Source: Gimesia benthica (GTDB lineage: Bacteria > Planctomycetota > Planctomycetia > Planctomycetales > Planctomycetaceae). Taken from it: DNA of 64,000 nt. The stretch lies in the NCBI RefSeq assembly GCF_009720525.1, contig NZ_CP043930.1, positions 7,638,001 to 7,702,000 on the forward strand. Reading direction: 5' to 3'. Position numbers and translations under genes: made by a program. Below, in pieces: positions 35,810 through 44,847 of this stretch. Numbering within the stretch: the stretch's first letter is position 1; each line of letters opens with the position of its first letter. The notes below the pieces were generated by a model. The model searched no databases, was not told the DNA's origin, and worked only from the letters and a program-made list of their open reading frames with translations.

Positions 35810-37804
35810 TCAATACTCTTTGACCCGGATGTTTTTATACTCCACATGACTGCCATGGCCCAACAGGCCGATATGACCGCGCATTCGTTTGAGACCGGGG
35901 TGTTTTTCGAGCACCTTGGGATCTTTTATATCCGCCAGGTCGGTCTGCAGCACGGGCATGTCATTGACAATCACGGTGATTTTCGAACCGCGGCAGATAA
36001 TTTCCTCGTGGTTCCATTCTCCGGCCGGCTTCAAAGCACCTTTTTTCGCCGGGATGACATCATATACTGAGCCATGATATTGGGTTGGCTTCAGCTTTTT
36101 CGGGTAACCTTTGTTATCCAGTACCTGGATTTCGATTCCCTCGTAAGCGGGCCTCTGATCGACGAGGGGGCAGCGGATGGCAATTCCGTTGTTGGCCCCC
36201 TCAGTGAGTTTGAAATCGAATTTCAGACTGAAGTCGCCAAATTCTTTCTCGGTAAACAGGAAGCCCCCTCCATCAGAGGGGCAGATCAGCTTGCCGTCGG
36301 CAACGTGATACCCTTTGCGGTTGGCCCGCTTTAACGTCCAGCCGGTCAGATCCTTGCCGTTGAACAGAGGCTTGTATTCAGCCGCCTGTTCTTCTGCAGG
36401 CGATTCACACGAGATCGGCAGCGTATACTGTTTGAGCCACAAATCATCGGACTCCTGCAGATAGTTCAGCAGCTTTTCCGAGAGCGCTCTGCGGACGTCC
36501 TGGTATTCTGGCTGACAGGCCACGTTGATGACCTCGTCCGGATCCTGCTTCAGGTCGTACAGTTCGACTTCATCACGGAACAGGAATTTGTGTACGGTCC
36601 GCTGCCCGAGTGTCGGTTCCTGCAAACGCAGTGTTTCATTCCAGGTGGCCCGCGCAAGGGTGTCGATGGGCAGGGGATACTTCGATCGCCATTCCAGGTT
36701 CCAGATCAGTTTATAGTCGCGGGTGCGAATTGTCCGCATCGGATAATACATGGTCACTTCATGAAAGTTATGCGCCAGAATGACATCGTCCCAGCCGGGA
36801 GTGTGCTGCTGACCGACCGTCGGCAGCATGCTCCGCCCCTGCAGCTTGTAGCGAGGCCCTTTGGTCTGGGTCCAGTCCAGCACCGTCGGAGTGACATCGA
36901 GCAGCGAGACCATCGCGTCTGAAACGACTCCCTGTTTCTCGGCCGGCAGTCCCGGTTCGCGGATAATCATCGGCACATGCACTCCCGGATCGTAATGGTT
37001 AGCCATCGCTCCGGGCTCAGAGGAACCGTGATCGCTGGTGAAAATGACCAGCGTATCGTCGGCGTGCCCCGCTTCTTCCAGTGCCTTGAGAATACGACCA
37101 ATGCCGGCGTCCATATAACTGATCTGCTGATAATAGCCGGCCAGTCCTTCGCGTACTTCAGGTCGATCGGGCAGATAACGGGGAACCTGGATCTGGGCAG
37201 GATCGTATTCTTCTAACGGCATTCCGGGTTCGGGAGCTCTCACACCCCATTCTGGTTGTGTGCGGGAGGTCGGATGCGGATCGTGAAAACCCAGCACCAG
37301 GAAGAACGGTTCATCACTTTCCTGCTGAATAAACTCGGCAGCCAGGTCGGACATCGCCTTGACCGCGTAACTGCCGACCTTCGGCTGAAAATCGATTGTG
37401 GTGTCTTCCGGCCAGAGATGGTATTTGCCGATCATCCCCGTGCGATACTTGTTTTTATCAAGCAGAGCGAAAACGGTCTCGACATGAGGTCTCAGTCGAA
37501 AATTATGCGCCCCGTGCGGATGTCCATACTGCCCGTTCGCATAAGTCTGTAACCCGGTATAAAACACACCTCGACAGGGACCGCAGGAAGCGGTGGTCGC
37601 GAATGCATACTGGTAACGCGTCCCTTCCCGGGCCAGTTGATCGATATGAGGTGTCTTGATTACCTTGTTGCCGTAGCAGCCACAGTCTTCCTGGTTCTGA
37701 TTGTCAGAAAACAGAATCAGTACATTTTGCCGCGCTTTCGCAAAAGACTCTGCGGGCACGAACAGCAGACCAGAAAATACGACCAGATAAAACAGACACC
37801 TCAT
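35810..37804 (-). CDS. Secreted sulfatase fused to DUF1080 (3-keto-disaccharide hydrolase-like) domain
   Basis: 664 residues with a signal peptide (MRCLFYLVVFSGLLFVPAES). Sulfatase domain about 25-460: VLILFSDNQ metal site, C74-G-P-C-R78 in the C-x-P-x-R formylglycine motif, GYHDPHP-like GFHDPHPTS, VIFTSDHGSS. C-terminal DUF1080 domain about 475-664: YKPLFNGKDLTGWTL, FLFTEKEFGDFSLKFDFKL, NNGIAIRCP, YEGIEIQVLD, GHIGLLGHGSHVEYKNIRVK. The fusion would remove sulfate and bind or cleave the same glycan outside the cytoplasm. Needs a formylglycine-generating enzyme, not seen here. Ends the two-gene unit that begins with the sialidase-like gene. Confidence 0.92.
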   Translation of the reverse strand: MRCLFYLVVFSGLLFVPAESFAKARQNVLILFSDNQNQEDCGCYGNKVIKTPHIDQLAREGTRYQYAFATTASCGPCRGVFYTGLQTYANGQYGHPHGAHNFRLRPHVETVFALLDKNKYRTGMIGKYHLWPEDTTIDFQPKVGSYAVKAMSDLAAEFIQQESDEPFFLVLGFHDPHPTSRTQPEWGVRAPEPGMPLEEYDPAQIQVPRYLPDRPEVREGLAGYYQQISYMDAGIGRILKALEEAGHADDTLVIFTSDHGSSEPGAMANHYDPGVHVPMIIREPGLPAEKQGVVSDAMVSLLDVTPTVLDWTQTKGPRYKLQGRSMLPTVGQQHTPGWDDVILAHNFHEVTMYYPMRTIRTRDYKLIWNLEWRSKYPLPIDTLARATWNETLRLQEPTLGQRTVHKFLFRDEVELYDLKQDPDEVINVACQPEYQDVRRALSEKLLNYLQESDDLWLKQYTLPISCESPAEEQAAEYKPLFNGKDLTGWTLKRANRKGYHVADGKLICPSDGGGFLFTEKEFGDFSLKFDFKLTEGANNGIAIRCPLVDQRPAYEGIEIQVLDNKGYPKKLKPTQYHGSVYDVIPAKKGALKPAGEWNHEEIICRGSKITVIVNDMPVLQTDLADIKDPKVLEKHPGLKRMRGHIGLLGHGSHVEYKNIRVKEY

Positions 37805-37858
37805 CGGTAAAACCTCATGTTGTCGAGTCGTTGATTGAAATAAAAGACCGTTGAAAAC

Positions 37859-39055
37859 TTATTTCTTCTTGGGTATTTCGCCCGTTGCCTCATTGATGAG
37901 CACCCGCTGCCGGACTTTACCGGAAACCGGTTTACCAGCCAGGACGTCTTCCTCGGTAAAGGTAGTCATCAGGATATTCTTATCGCCGGTTCGGGAGTAA
38001 TCGTAGATGATGTAGATCGTACCATCTTTGCTCTGCACACCGTCTGGATAGGAGACTCCCGGCCGTTCATCCAGCAGCAGGCCTCCCTCCCAGGTTTTGC
38101 CATCATCCTTTGAGATGTAGGCGGTCAGATCGCGTCGCGTCTTGCGGTCCGCAGGATTGTGACGGACCAGCAACAGATTGCCTGAATTCAGGCGACGAAT
38201 AAAGAAGCGGGCATTGATGTGCGGAATGGTCGACGCTTTCCCGGCAGACCAGGTTTTCCCACCGTCCGTGGAAATCGATTCGCCAATGCCGTAACGCGTA
38301 CGCACCAGGGTCCACAGACTGCCGTCCTTGCGTTCGACAATCATATGTTCGTCGAAAGTACGCTCGGGAACATCGGTCTGTCCCAGCAGTTCAAACGTTT
38401 TTCCCTGATCCCGGGAGATAATAATGTTACCGCCCCGTTCTTCAGGTAAATCGAAACGGTACTCAATCGCTTCTTTTGCCGGTTGTTTCCAGACGGCCAC
38501 AGGCAGCAGCCAGTCGCCGTTCGACAGGACCGTGGGCTTATTCATCATGATCCCGTTGCAGATGCGACGAGGTTTACTCCAGGTCGGATTCTCCTTGTCG
38601 GCTTCATCGGTCGTAATTGCCCAGACACCACTGCGTCCGTCCCACCAGCGGTAAGACTGTGCCCAGAACAGCCACAGCTTTCCCGAGGGATCCCGCCATA
38701 ACGCGGGGTCGTAAGCACGCACGGGACCAGGCGGATCGATGACCAGTTTAGGACCCGACCAGGTTTTGCCATCATCACCACTGGTCACCAGAATGACGTA
38801 GTTCAGTTCCCCTTCTGTAATACCACCAGAATACCAGAGGACCCACAGACGACCGTCTTTAGACCGTTCCAGTCCCGGGATTCCCTGGAACATCCGCGTG
38901 TCATCCGCGTATTCCGGACCGGGGTTCGTATTGATTGGCGGAGCAACCAGGGCGGGATCAGATTGATCATCCGGTTCGGCACTGAAGCCATTGACTGGTG
39001 TGAGAACAGAGCAGGTGATCAGAAAAGCGAAGCAGGCGGTAAACAGAGAGCGCAA
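37859..39055 (-). CDS. Secreted sialidase-like (BNR/Asp-box) protein, TTG start
   Basis: 398 residues. The start must be TTG 39053-39055: the frame above it is closed by TGA and TAA, and GAGG stands eight bases before it. Signal peptide SLFTACFAFLITCSVLTPV. Six-bladed propeller with four Asp boxes (SGDDGKTW, SRDQGKTF, STDGGKTW, SKDDGKTW) and the opening LWVLWYSGG. The family contains exo-alpha-sialidases but also other glycan hydrolases and non-enzymatic relatives; the Arg triad is not fully traceable by eye, so activity is not certain. 54 bp upstream of the sulfatase. Confidence 0.85.
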   Translation of the reverse strand: MRSLFTACFAFLITCSVLTPVNGFSAEPDDQSDPALVAPPINTNPGPEYADDTRMFQGIPGLERSKDGRLWVLWYSGGITEGELNYVILVTSGDDGKTWSGPKLVIDPPGPVRAYDPALWRDPSGKLWLFWAQSYRWWDGRSGVWAITTDEADKENPTWSKPRRICNGIMMNKPTVLSNGDWLLPVAVWKQPAKEAIEYRFDLPEERGGNIIISRDQGKTFELLGQTDVPERTFDEHMIVERKDGSLWTLVRTRYGIGESISTDGGKTWSAGKASTIPHINARFFIRRLNSGNLLLVRHNPADRKTRRDLTAYISKDDGKTWEGGLLLDERPGVSYPDGVQSKDGTIYIIYDYSRTGDKNILMTTFTEEDVLAGKPVSGKVRQRVLINEATGEIPKKK

Positions 39056-39342
39056 GATGAGACCTCATTAGCTGGTAGAATGTCATTTCAGATCAATGGT
39101 TTTAAGGCAAACCGAGACTGAAGCCATGCTAGCAGATCAACGCACCCGTGGCGAGTATTCAGATCAACAAACGGCGATGTGAATCCGGTTTTCGGGCACG
39201 CGTGAAAAGTGTTCTGCAACCTTAGATCTGGAACCGGAACTGGACAGACTGTCCAACCTGACCTAGAGTATGGTTGCAGAGTCTGTGCTTCCGACAGACT
39301 GCCCCCCATTCATCTTGCTTCATTAGACGCTTAAGGGATTCC

Positions 39343-39621
39343 ATGGATTTAACGGAACTGATCATCCTGTTGGTAGTTTCAGGACTGTGTGGCAGTATCG
39401 CCCGGGCACTGGCCGGCTCGACGCGCGGGGGCTGTCTGGTGTCGATTGCGCTGGGATTTATCGGTGCTCTGATCGGCAGTAAACTCGCCATGGCCCTCGA
39501 ACTGCCCGAAATACTCTCGATTCCGCTGGGTGGGCGAAACTACCCGGTGGTCTGGTCCATTATCGGGGCGTCCCTGTTTGTAGCCGTCCTCAGCCTGCTC
39601 TCCGGTCGCAAACGTCTTTGA
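39343..39621 (+). CDS. GlsB/YeaQ/YmgE-family small membrane protein
   Basis: 92 residues from ATG 39343 (AAGGG nine bases upstream); the longer frame from 39274 lacks a ribosome site. Three hydrophobic segments with the family's glycine pattern: LVVSGLCGSIARALAG, CLVSIALGFIGALIGSKLA and WSIIGASLFVAVLSLLSG. Proteins of this transglycosylase-associated family are often stress-induced inner-membrane proteins of unknown mechanism. A terminator lies about 110 bp downstream. Confidence 0.85.
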   Translation: MDLTELIILLVVSGLCGSIARALAGSTRGGCLVSIALGFIGALIGSKLAMALELPEILSIPLGGRNYPVVWSIIGASLFVAVLSLLSGRKRL

Positions 39622-39708
39622 ATCTCTGATTCTGACAGGCGTTTATCCCCCGGTTCTCATCAATCCCGCTTCGCGCCGGCATTGCAGATTCCGAGAGCTG
39701 AACTTAAC

Positions 39709-39783
39709 ATGTCCGTGTGCAAGCGATTCCCGACCATGCGAGTCGGGTTTTTTTATATCCATGTGAGCGGAAGTGCTGAGTAA
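39709..39783 (+). CDS. Putative leader peptide upstream of the ABC-F gene (24 aa)
   Basis: ATG 39709 opens a 24-codon frame (MSVCKRFPTMRVGFFYIHVS...) that runs through the terminator hairpin and stops at TAA 39781-39783, overlapping the ABC-F ATG by one base (TAATG). The ribosome site is weak (GAGAG at long spacing). A leader ORF overlapping a terminator before an ABC-F gene is the layout of ribosome-mediated attenuation known for antibiotic-resistance ABC-F genes. No antiterminator partner is obvious. Could be chance. Confidence 0.3.
   Translation: MSVCKRFPTMRVGFFYIHVSGSAE
39729..39754 (+). terminator. Rho-independent terminator or attenuator before ABC-F gene
   Basis: CCCGAC (39729-39734), 7-nt loop, GTCGGG (39742-39747) and seven T. 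It is 108 bp after the GlsB gene and only 28 bp before the ABC-F start, leaving almost no room for another promoter. It may simply end the GlsB transcript, or it may act as an attenuator for the ABC-F gene. Confidence 0.75.
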
Positions 39784-41575
39784 TGTCACTGTTGAGCTTG
39801 AGTGAAGTCTCCTTTACCTGGAGTGGTCCGCCACTGCTGGATGGCATCAGCCTCGAAATCAATGCGGGAGAGCGCATCGGGCTGCTGGGGCGTAACGGGG
39901 CCGGTAAATCCACGCTGATGAAAATCATCGCGGGCGAACTGGATCCGGACCACGGGGACATCAAACGCGATAAAGACCTCCGCGTGGCACGTCTCGTTCA
40001 GGAAGTCCCCGCAGGGGGCGCACACCAGATCCATAAATTCGTCGCGGAAGCGGCGGCCCCCTTCTACGAGCATGACTGGGAAGTCGATCATGCCGTCGAT
40101 CAGATCCTCGCTCGCATGGGGCTGGTCGGCGATGAAATCTTCGAATCCCTCTCCTCGGGTATGAAACGCCGGGTATTACTGGCGCGGGCAATTGTGCAGG
40201 CGCCGGACATCCTGCTACTCGACGAACCGACCAACCATCTGGATATTCCCGCAATCAAATGGCTGGAACAGTTCCTGCAATCCTATGAGGGAACACTCCT
40301 GTTCGTCACCCACGACCGGGTCTTCCTGCAGGCCCTGGCGACGCGGATCATCGAAATCGACCGCGGTCACATGTACGACTGGACCTGCGACTACGATACC
40401 TTCCTCAAACGCAAAGAAGCGTTTCTCGAAGCGGAAGAAAAACAGAACGCATTATTCGATAAGAAGCTCGCAGAAGAAGAGGTCTGGATCCGACAGGGTA
40501 TCAAGGCCCGTCGTACCCGCAACGAAGGACGCGTCCGAGCCTTGAAGAAAATGCGGGAAGAACGCAAACAACGCCGCACCCAGGTGGGGAACGTCAATCT
40601 GCAGGTTGCCAGTGCCGACCGCTCGGGGCAAATGGTGATCGAAGCCAAAGATGTCTCGTTCTCGTATGGTGACGAACCGGTCATTCGCAACTTTACGACA
40701 CTCATCTCTCGGGGAGACAAAATCGGAATCATTGGCCGCAACGGTGCCGGCAAAACCACGCTGTTGAAACTGATGCTGGGAGACTTACAGCCGGACAGTG
40801 GCACGATTCGTGTCGGAACCAATCTGGAAGTCCTGTACTTCGACCAGCTCCGCGAGCAAATCGAAGAAGAGAAAACGGTGATCGAAAACGTTGGTGAAGG
40901 TCAGGAGACGCTCACCATCGATGGCAAACCCCGCAACATTTACGGTTACCTGCAGGATTTTCTCTTCACACCGGAACGGGCCCGCCGACCGGCCCGCTTC
41001 CTCTCCGGGGGGAGCGCAACCGGTTATTACTCGCCAAGCTCTTCAAACGCCCGGCTAACCTGTTCGTGCTGGACGAACCGACCAACGACCTGGATGCAGA
41101 AACCCTGGAACTGCTCGAAGAACTGATCTGCAATCATCCGGCAACGTTGCTGCTTGTCAGCCACGACCGGGCCTTTCTGAATAACGTGGTCACCGCCACA
41201 CTCGTCGTTGATGAAGACGGAAGCGTCAAAGAATACGCGGGCGGTTACGATGATTATCTCAGACAGTCCGAAAACAGCAAAGCCGTCGAAGAGAAGAAGC
41301 CAGAGTCAAAAAACCAACCAGTAGCCAGCCCGGAAAAACCCAAGCCGAAGGCCAAGCTGAGTTATAAAGAAGAACGGGAACTGGAACAGATTCCTCAACA
41401 GATCGAAGCACTGGAACAGGAACAGACCGAACTGCAGTCGGCGATGTCTGATCCTGACTTTTTTAAACAGAGCAATGATGTCATTACGGACGCTTCAAAT
41501 CGTCTGCAAACGATTCAGAGCGAACTGGAACGTCTGCTCGAACGCTGGGAAGAACTGGAATCGCGCGTTCAATAA
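39783..41575 (+). CDS. uup: Uup-like ABC-F ATPase, one-base frameshift in the second signature motif
   Basis: Two frames give one protein of about 597 residues. Domain 1: GRNGAGKST, LSSGMKRRVLLARA, LLLDEPTNHLDI. Linker is Uup-like (YDWTCDYDTFLKRKEAFL, then Lys/Arg-rich helix). Domain 2: GRNGAGKTTLLK, then at 41007-41012 the reading breaks inside LSGGE: six G where seven would give LSGGERNRLLLAKLFKRPAN. After the break the second frame gives LFVLDEPTNDLDAETLELL and a C-terminal coiled coil (YKEERELEQIPQQIEALEQEQ region). Uup associates with ribosomes and DNA-related processes. If real, the frameshift removes the second ATPase site; assembly error is likely. Followed by the SUI1-like gene 29 bp downstream. 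Confidence 0.88.
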
Positions 41576-41604
41576 CCGCGGATTCAATCCACGAAGGAGA
41601 TACC

Positions 41605-41946
41605 ATGCGCCTGTTTGAAGGAACTCCCTTTGACCGACCTCCCCGCTGCGAAAAATGCGATCAGCTGGAAGAAGAGTGCATCTGCCCGCCCGAACCACCG
41701 TTTCGAATTCCTCCCGAGCAGCAGACCGCACGGCTGTCGATTGAAAAACGCAAAAAGGGGAAACGCGTCACCGTGATCCGAGGTTTACCCGCAGAAGGCA
41801 ACGATCTCCCTGAACTCTTGAAACAGATCAAAGACCGCTGTGGCGCCGGCGGCGCACTCAAGGACGAAGATCTGGAAATTCAGGGAGAGCAACTGGACCG
41901 GGTTCGCGAGACTCTCCAGCAGATGGGCTTCAAGGTCAAAGGCTGA
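41605..41946 (+). CDS. SUI1/eIF1-family translation factor (YciH-like)
   Basis: 113 residues with GGAG before ATG 41605. N-terminal cysteine cluster (CEKCDQLEEECIC) looks like a small metal site; the C-terminal 70 residues are the SUI1 fold: KRVTVIRGLPAEGNDLPELL, DRCGAGGALKDEDLEIQG, and the closing helix VRETLQQMGF. Bacterial YciH relatives influence start-codon selection on the ribosome. Next to an ABC-F gene in the same direction, consistent with a translation-related unit. Confidence 0.9.
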   Translation: MRLFEGTPFDRPPRCEKCDQLEEECICPPEPPFRIPPEQQTARLSIEKRKKGKRVTVIRGLPAEGNDLPELLKQIKDRCGAGGALKDEDLEIQGEQLDRVRETLQQMGFKVKG

Positions 41947-41958
41947 GGCCCCCGCAGT

Positions 41959-43461
41959 TTAAATATCTGGTGCCGTTTCGTAAGGGATTTCGACCGGATA
42001 GAAATCCTGCTTTCTGCGCTGATGATTCAGTTTGGCAAAGTCGTGCGTGTGAATCGCGCGGGCTTCCACGTTGAAGATCGAGCCGGCGAATGGTTCAAAA
42101 CTGGCTCGGAAGTGCGCCGATGATTTGACTGAGATGTAGTTCATCGATTCACAATCAATTCCCAGCGTCTTGGAAAACGCCGGGCCGAAAGGCTGTTCGC
42201 GGGCAGTGACCACCACCACGTTGACGCCATCCTGCTGAATCCAGGCAGAGGGACCCATGTTCCCCGTCAGTCCTGCATACATGGGACCATCGTACTTGAA
42301 CTCGCCATGAGACAGTGCTTTGACGGTGGCTTTCATCTTCACCGGAGGCCCCTGAATCGGATCAGACTTGCCGCCGACCTCAGTTTCAATCGTGCCTCCT
42401 ACGCCAACTTCGTGGGCCAGCGCCACGACCTCGGGATCGACGATATACAGAATCAAAGCCTTGTCCAGTTTCATGTCCAGAAAGGTCTGCAGGATCTCGG
42501 TCGAATCGCCGGCGGTACCACCACCAGTATTGTCAGCGTGGTCGGCCAGGATGATCGGGAACTTGCCGATTTCCTGTCCCTCTTTGATCGCATCGGTGAC
42601 TGAGAAGGGCAATTTGTACCAGCGGCGTCGCCGTTCCCAGATCCAGCCACTCAGTTCGTCCGCCGTTTTGTCTGCCAGTTCCTGATCGTTGTCAGCCACG
42701 ACGATGATCGACGGGCCAACTTCAGGGATGTCGGCCCAGGGAAATCCTGTCGAGACGGTGACGCCCAGAATACCGGGGCGGGTTTCGATTTCATGCGCGT
42801 AATCCATGACCTCTCTCATCGGCATGTGTGCGGTTACCTGGCAGGCGGTGCTCCAGAACAATGGAATCTGTCGGAGTGTCATCACCGGTTTGACCTCACC
42901 GTTGATAATCCGCACGATGAGATCCGCTGCTTCCTGCCCCCGCTCATTCATGTCGATATGCGGATAGGTGTCGTAACCCAGGATGGCGGTCGCCTGTTCC
43001 ACGCGGAGAGGTGAATGGTTGCCGTGCATGTCTGGAGTCACAAGGATCGGCCGGTCGTCTCCCAGGTATTCCCGTACTTTCGAAATGAAGTGACCGTCGC
43101 CATCTTCAATTCCATCGATGACCATCGCCCCGTGCAGGTCGAGCAGCACACCGTCAACCGGGCCCCCTTCGTCTTCGGCCGCTTTCAGCCGGTCCAGGAA
43201 CTCAGCGAGCAGGTCGTCATAAGTCTTCCGTTCAATCAGACCGCTGGGAAATGCAAACGTCCATAGCAGCGGAATCAGTTCGAATCCGTGTCGTTTGGCT
43301 GCATCAATGAAGCCGCCAATACAGACATTCGCGCCGGGAAACGTCTCCATGATCTCCTGACCACGAAACAGTCCACGGTCGTTGATGAAATCATTCAGGG
43401 TGGTGGGAAGATCAGAGTAGGTGCTGGTTTCATGAAGCACACCGCCGGTTGCGATTCGCAT
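41959..43461 (-). CDS. M81 family metallopeptidase (MlrC-like)
   Basis: 500 residues from ATG 43461, which has AGGAG nine bases upstream; the ORF extends to 43500 without extra support. The N-terminal domain has MRIATGGVLHETSTYSD, FSRAN-like sequence is absent, LLDLHGAMVIDG and LVTPDMHGNHS (probable zinc histidines and aspartate), and DTYPHIDMNERG. The C-terminal MlrC domain follows (ILADHADNTGGGTAGDSTE). MlrC was first known for microcystin breakdown, but most relatives have unknown peptide or small-molecule substrates. No signal peptide, so cytoplasmic. Confidence 0.9.
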   Translation of the reverse strand: MRIATGGVLHETSTYSDLPTTLNDFINDRGLFRGQEIMETFPGANVCIGGFIDAAKRHGFELIPLLWTFAFPSGLIERKTYDDLLAEFLDRLKAAEDEGGPVDGVLLDLHGAMVIDGIEDGDGHFISKVREYLGDDRPILVTPDMHGNHSPLRVEQATAILGYDTYPHIDMNERGQEAADLIVRIINGEVKPVMTLRQIPLFWSTACQVTAHMPMREVMDYAHEIETRPGILGVTVSTGFPWADIPEVGPSIIVVADNDQELADKTADELSGWIWERRRRWYKLPFSVTDAIKEGQEIGKFPIILADHADNTGGGTAGDSTEILQTFLDMKLDKALILYIVDPEVVALAHEVGVGGTIETEVGGKSDPIQGPPVKMKATVKALSHGEFKYDGPMYAGLTGNMGPSAWIQQDGVNVVVVTAREQPFGPAFSKTLGIDCESMNYISVKSSAHFRASFEPFAGSIFNVEARAIHTHDFAKLNHQRRKQDFYPVEIPYETAPDI

Positions 43462-43667
43462 GAGGAAGACTCCTGGGAGGTTATTGGGATGGATGAGCAC
43501 CAGAGGTACAGATCGGATCTGTGTTATTTAACATAGTTAAAGATTTCAGAAAAAGAAAGCGAATCCACGTTCTGGTTTCCTCTTTTCAGAATGTCTGATT
43601 TTCATTATGTAGTGAGTCTGCCAGTCAGGTATCTCCTCCAGAAACTCTCGAACATTGAGCCGATAAC

Positions 43668-44840
43668 ATGAAGATTGCGATCGCAGGTGGTGGTATTGCG
43701 GGGACTGCAGTGGCAGCTCTGCTCGCCAGACAGGGGCATGCTGTGACGCTCTTCGAGCAGGCGGTGCACTGTGGTCCGGTGGGAGCGGGGATCATGATCC
43801 AGCCTGTGGGACAATGGGTTCTCCAGCAGTTGGGCCTCTATGAACAGATCGCCGCGGAGTCCGCTCGACTTAATGCGATTGAAGCCGTCCGGGAGTCAGG
43901 TAAGCGTCTCATTCGTCTGGAATACCAGCGACTGCATTCCGATCTGTTTGGGCTGGGAGTGCATCGGGGACGACTGTTTGCCGCCCTGTTGAATCTCGCT
44001 CAACAGGCGGGCACTGAAATTCGCGAAGGATCCCGGGTGATCGGTTACCAGAATGGATCAGCCGGATTGTCCCTGCATCTGGAACAGGGAGGGTGTGAAG
44101 AGCAGTTCGATTTTCTGGTCGCCGTCGATGGCTCGCGCTCTCAGCTGCGTTCGATCAGCGGGATTCCGCAACGGGGCGTCGAATACGAGTACGGGGCGCT
44201 CTGGGCCACGGGAAAATGCACCGCGGTCCGCGATCATCTGCTGCAGCTGGTCTCCGGAACACGTCGGCTGGCCGGTCTGTTACCTATCGGGCAGGATGAA
44301 TGCAGTTTTTTCTGGGGACTGACGGCAGACCAGTTCAGCCGCTACCAGCAGCAGGGATTCGACCAGTGGAAGCAGGAAGTTCTGGCCCTCTGTCCGCTGG
44401 CAGAAGAGCTGTTGCGTCAGACTACCGGCTTTCAGGATTACACCTTTACCACTTACCGCAGCATCTCACTTAGTAGATGGTATGCAGACCGTGTCATTTT
44501 CATGGGAGACGCCGCCCATCCCACCAGCCCACATCTGGGGCAGGGGGCCAATCTGGCACTGGAAGATGTCTGGATCTTTGCCGAATGCCTGCAACAGCAG
44601 GGGGACTTTCAGTCTGCCTGTCACCTCTATGAATCGCGCCGAAGCAGCAAGCTTCGTTTCTATCAGCGGATTACGGGCTGGCTCTCGCCGTTCTTTCAGT
44701 CGCCCGGCGTACTCCGCGGCTGGGGCCGCGATCTCAGTCTGCCCGTCATGAGCCAGACTCCAGTCTTGCGCGAACAGATGCTCAAAACCCTCTGTGGCTT
44801 CAAGACCGGCTGGTTACACAGTTCTCAACCTGGTAAGTAG
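43668..44840 (+). CDS. FAD-dependent monooxygenase (PHBH-type)
   Basis: 390 residues. Rossmann FAD motif AIAGGGIAGTAVAALLARQG at the N-terminus, GVHRGRLFAALLNLA, the DG motif in FLVAVDGSRSQLR, and the second FAD motif GDAAHPTSPHLGQGANLALED near 280-300. Typical of flavin aromatic hydroxylases that use NAD(P)H and oxygen on aromatic or polyketide-like substrates. The gene stands alone between divergent and convergent neighbours, so the substrate cannot be inferred from context. Confidence 0.9.
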   Translation: MKIAIAGGGIAGTAVAALLARQGHAVTLFEQAVHCGPVGAGIMIQPVGQWVLQQLGLYEQIAAESARLNAIEAVRESGKRLIRLEYQRLHSDLFGLGVHRGRLFAALLNLAQQAGTEIREGSRVIGYQNGSAGLSLHLEQGGCEEQFDFLVAVDGSRSQLRSISGIPQRGVEYEYGALWATGKCTAVRDHLLQLVSGTRRLAGLLPIGQDECSFFWGLTADQFSRYQQQGFDQWKQEVLALCPLAEELLRQTTGFQDYTFTTYRSISLSRWYADRVIFMGDAAHPTSPHLGQGANLALEDVWIFAECLQQQGDFQSACHLYESRRSSKLRFYQRITGWLSPFFQSPGVLRGWGRDLSLPVMSQTPVLREQMLKTLCGFKTGWLHSSQPGK

Positions 44841-44847
44841 TCGTCGT

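Noticed and set aside
39783..41126. Reading the ABC-F gene break as programmed frameshifting
   Set aside because: The site C GGG GGG is a poor slippery sequence and no structure follows; a missing G is simpler.
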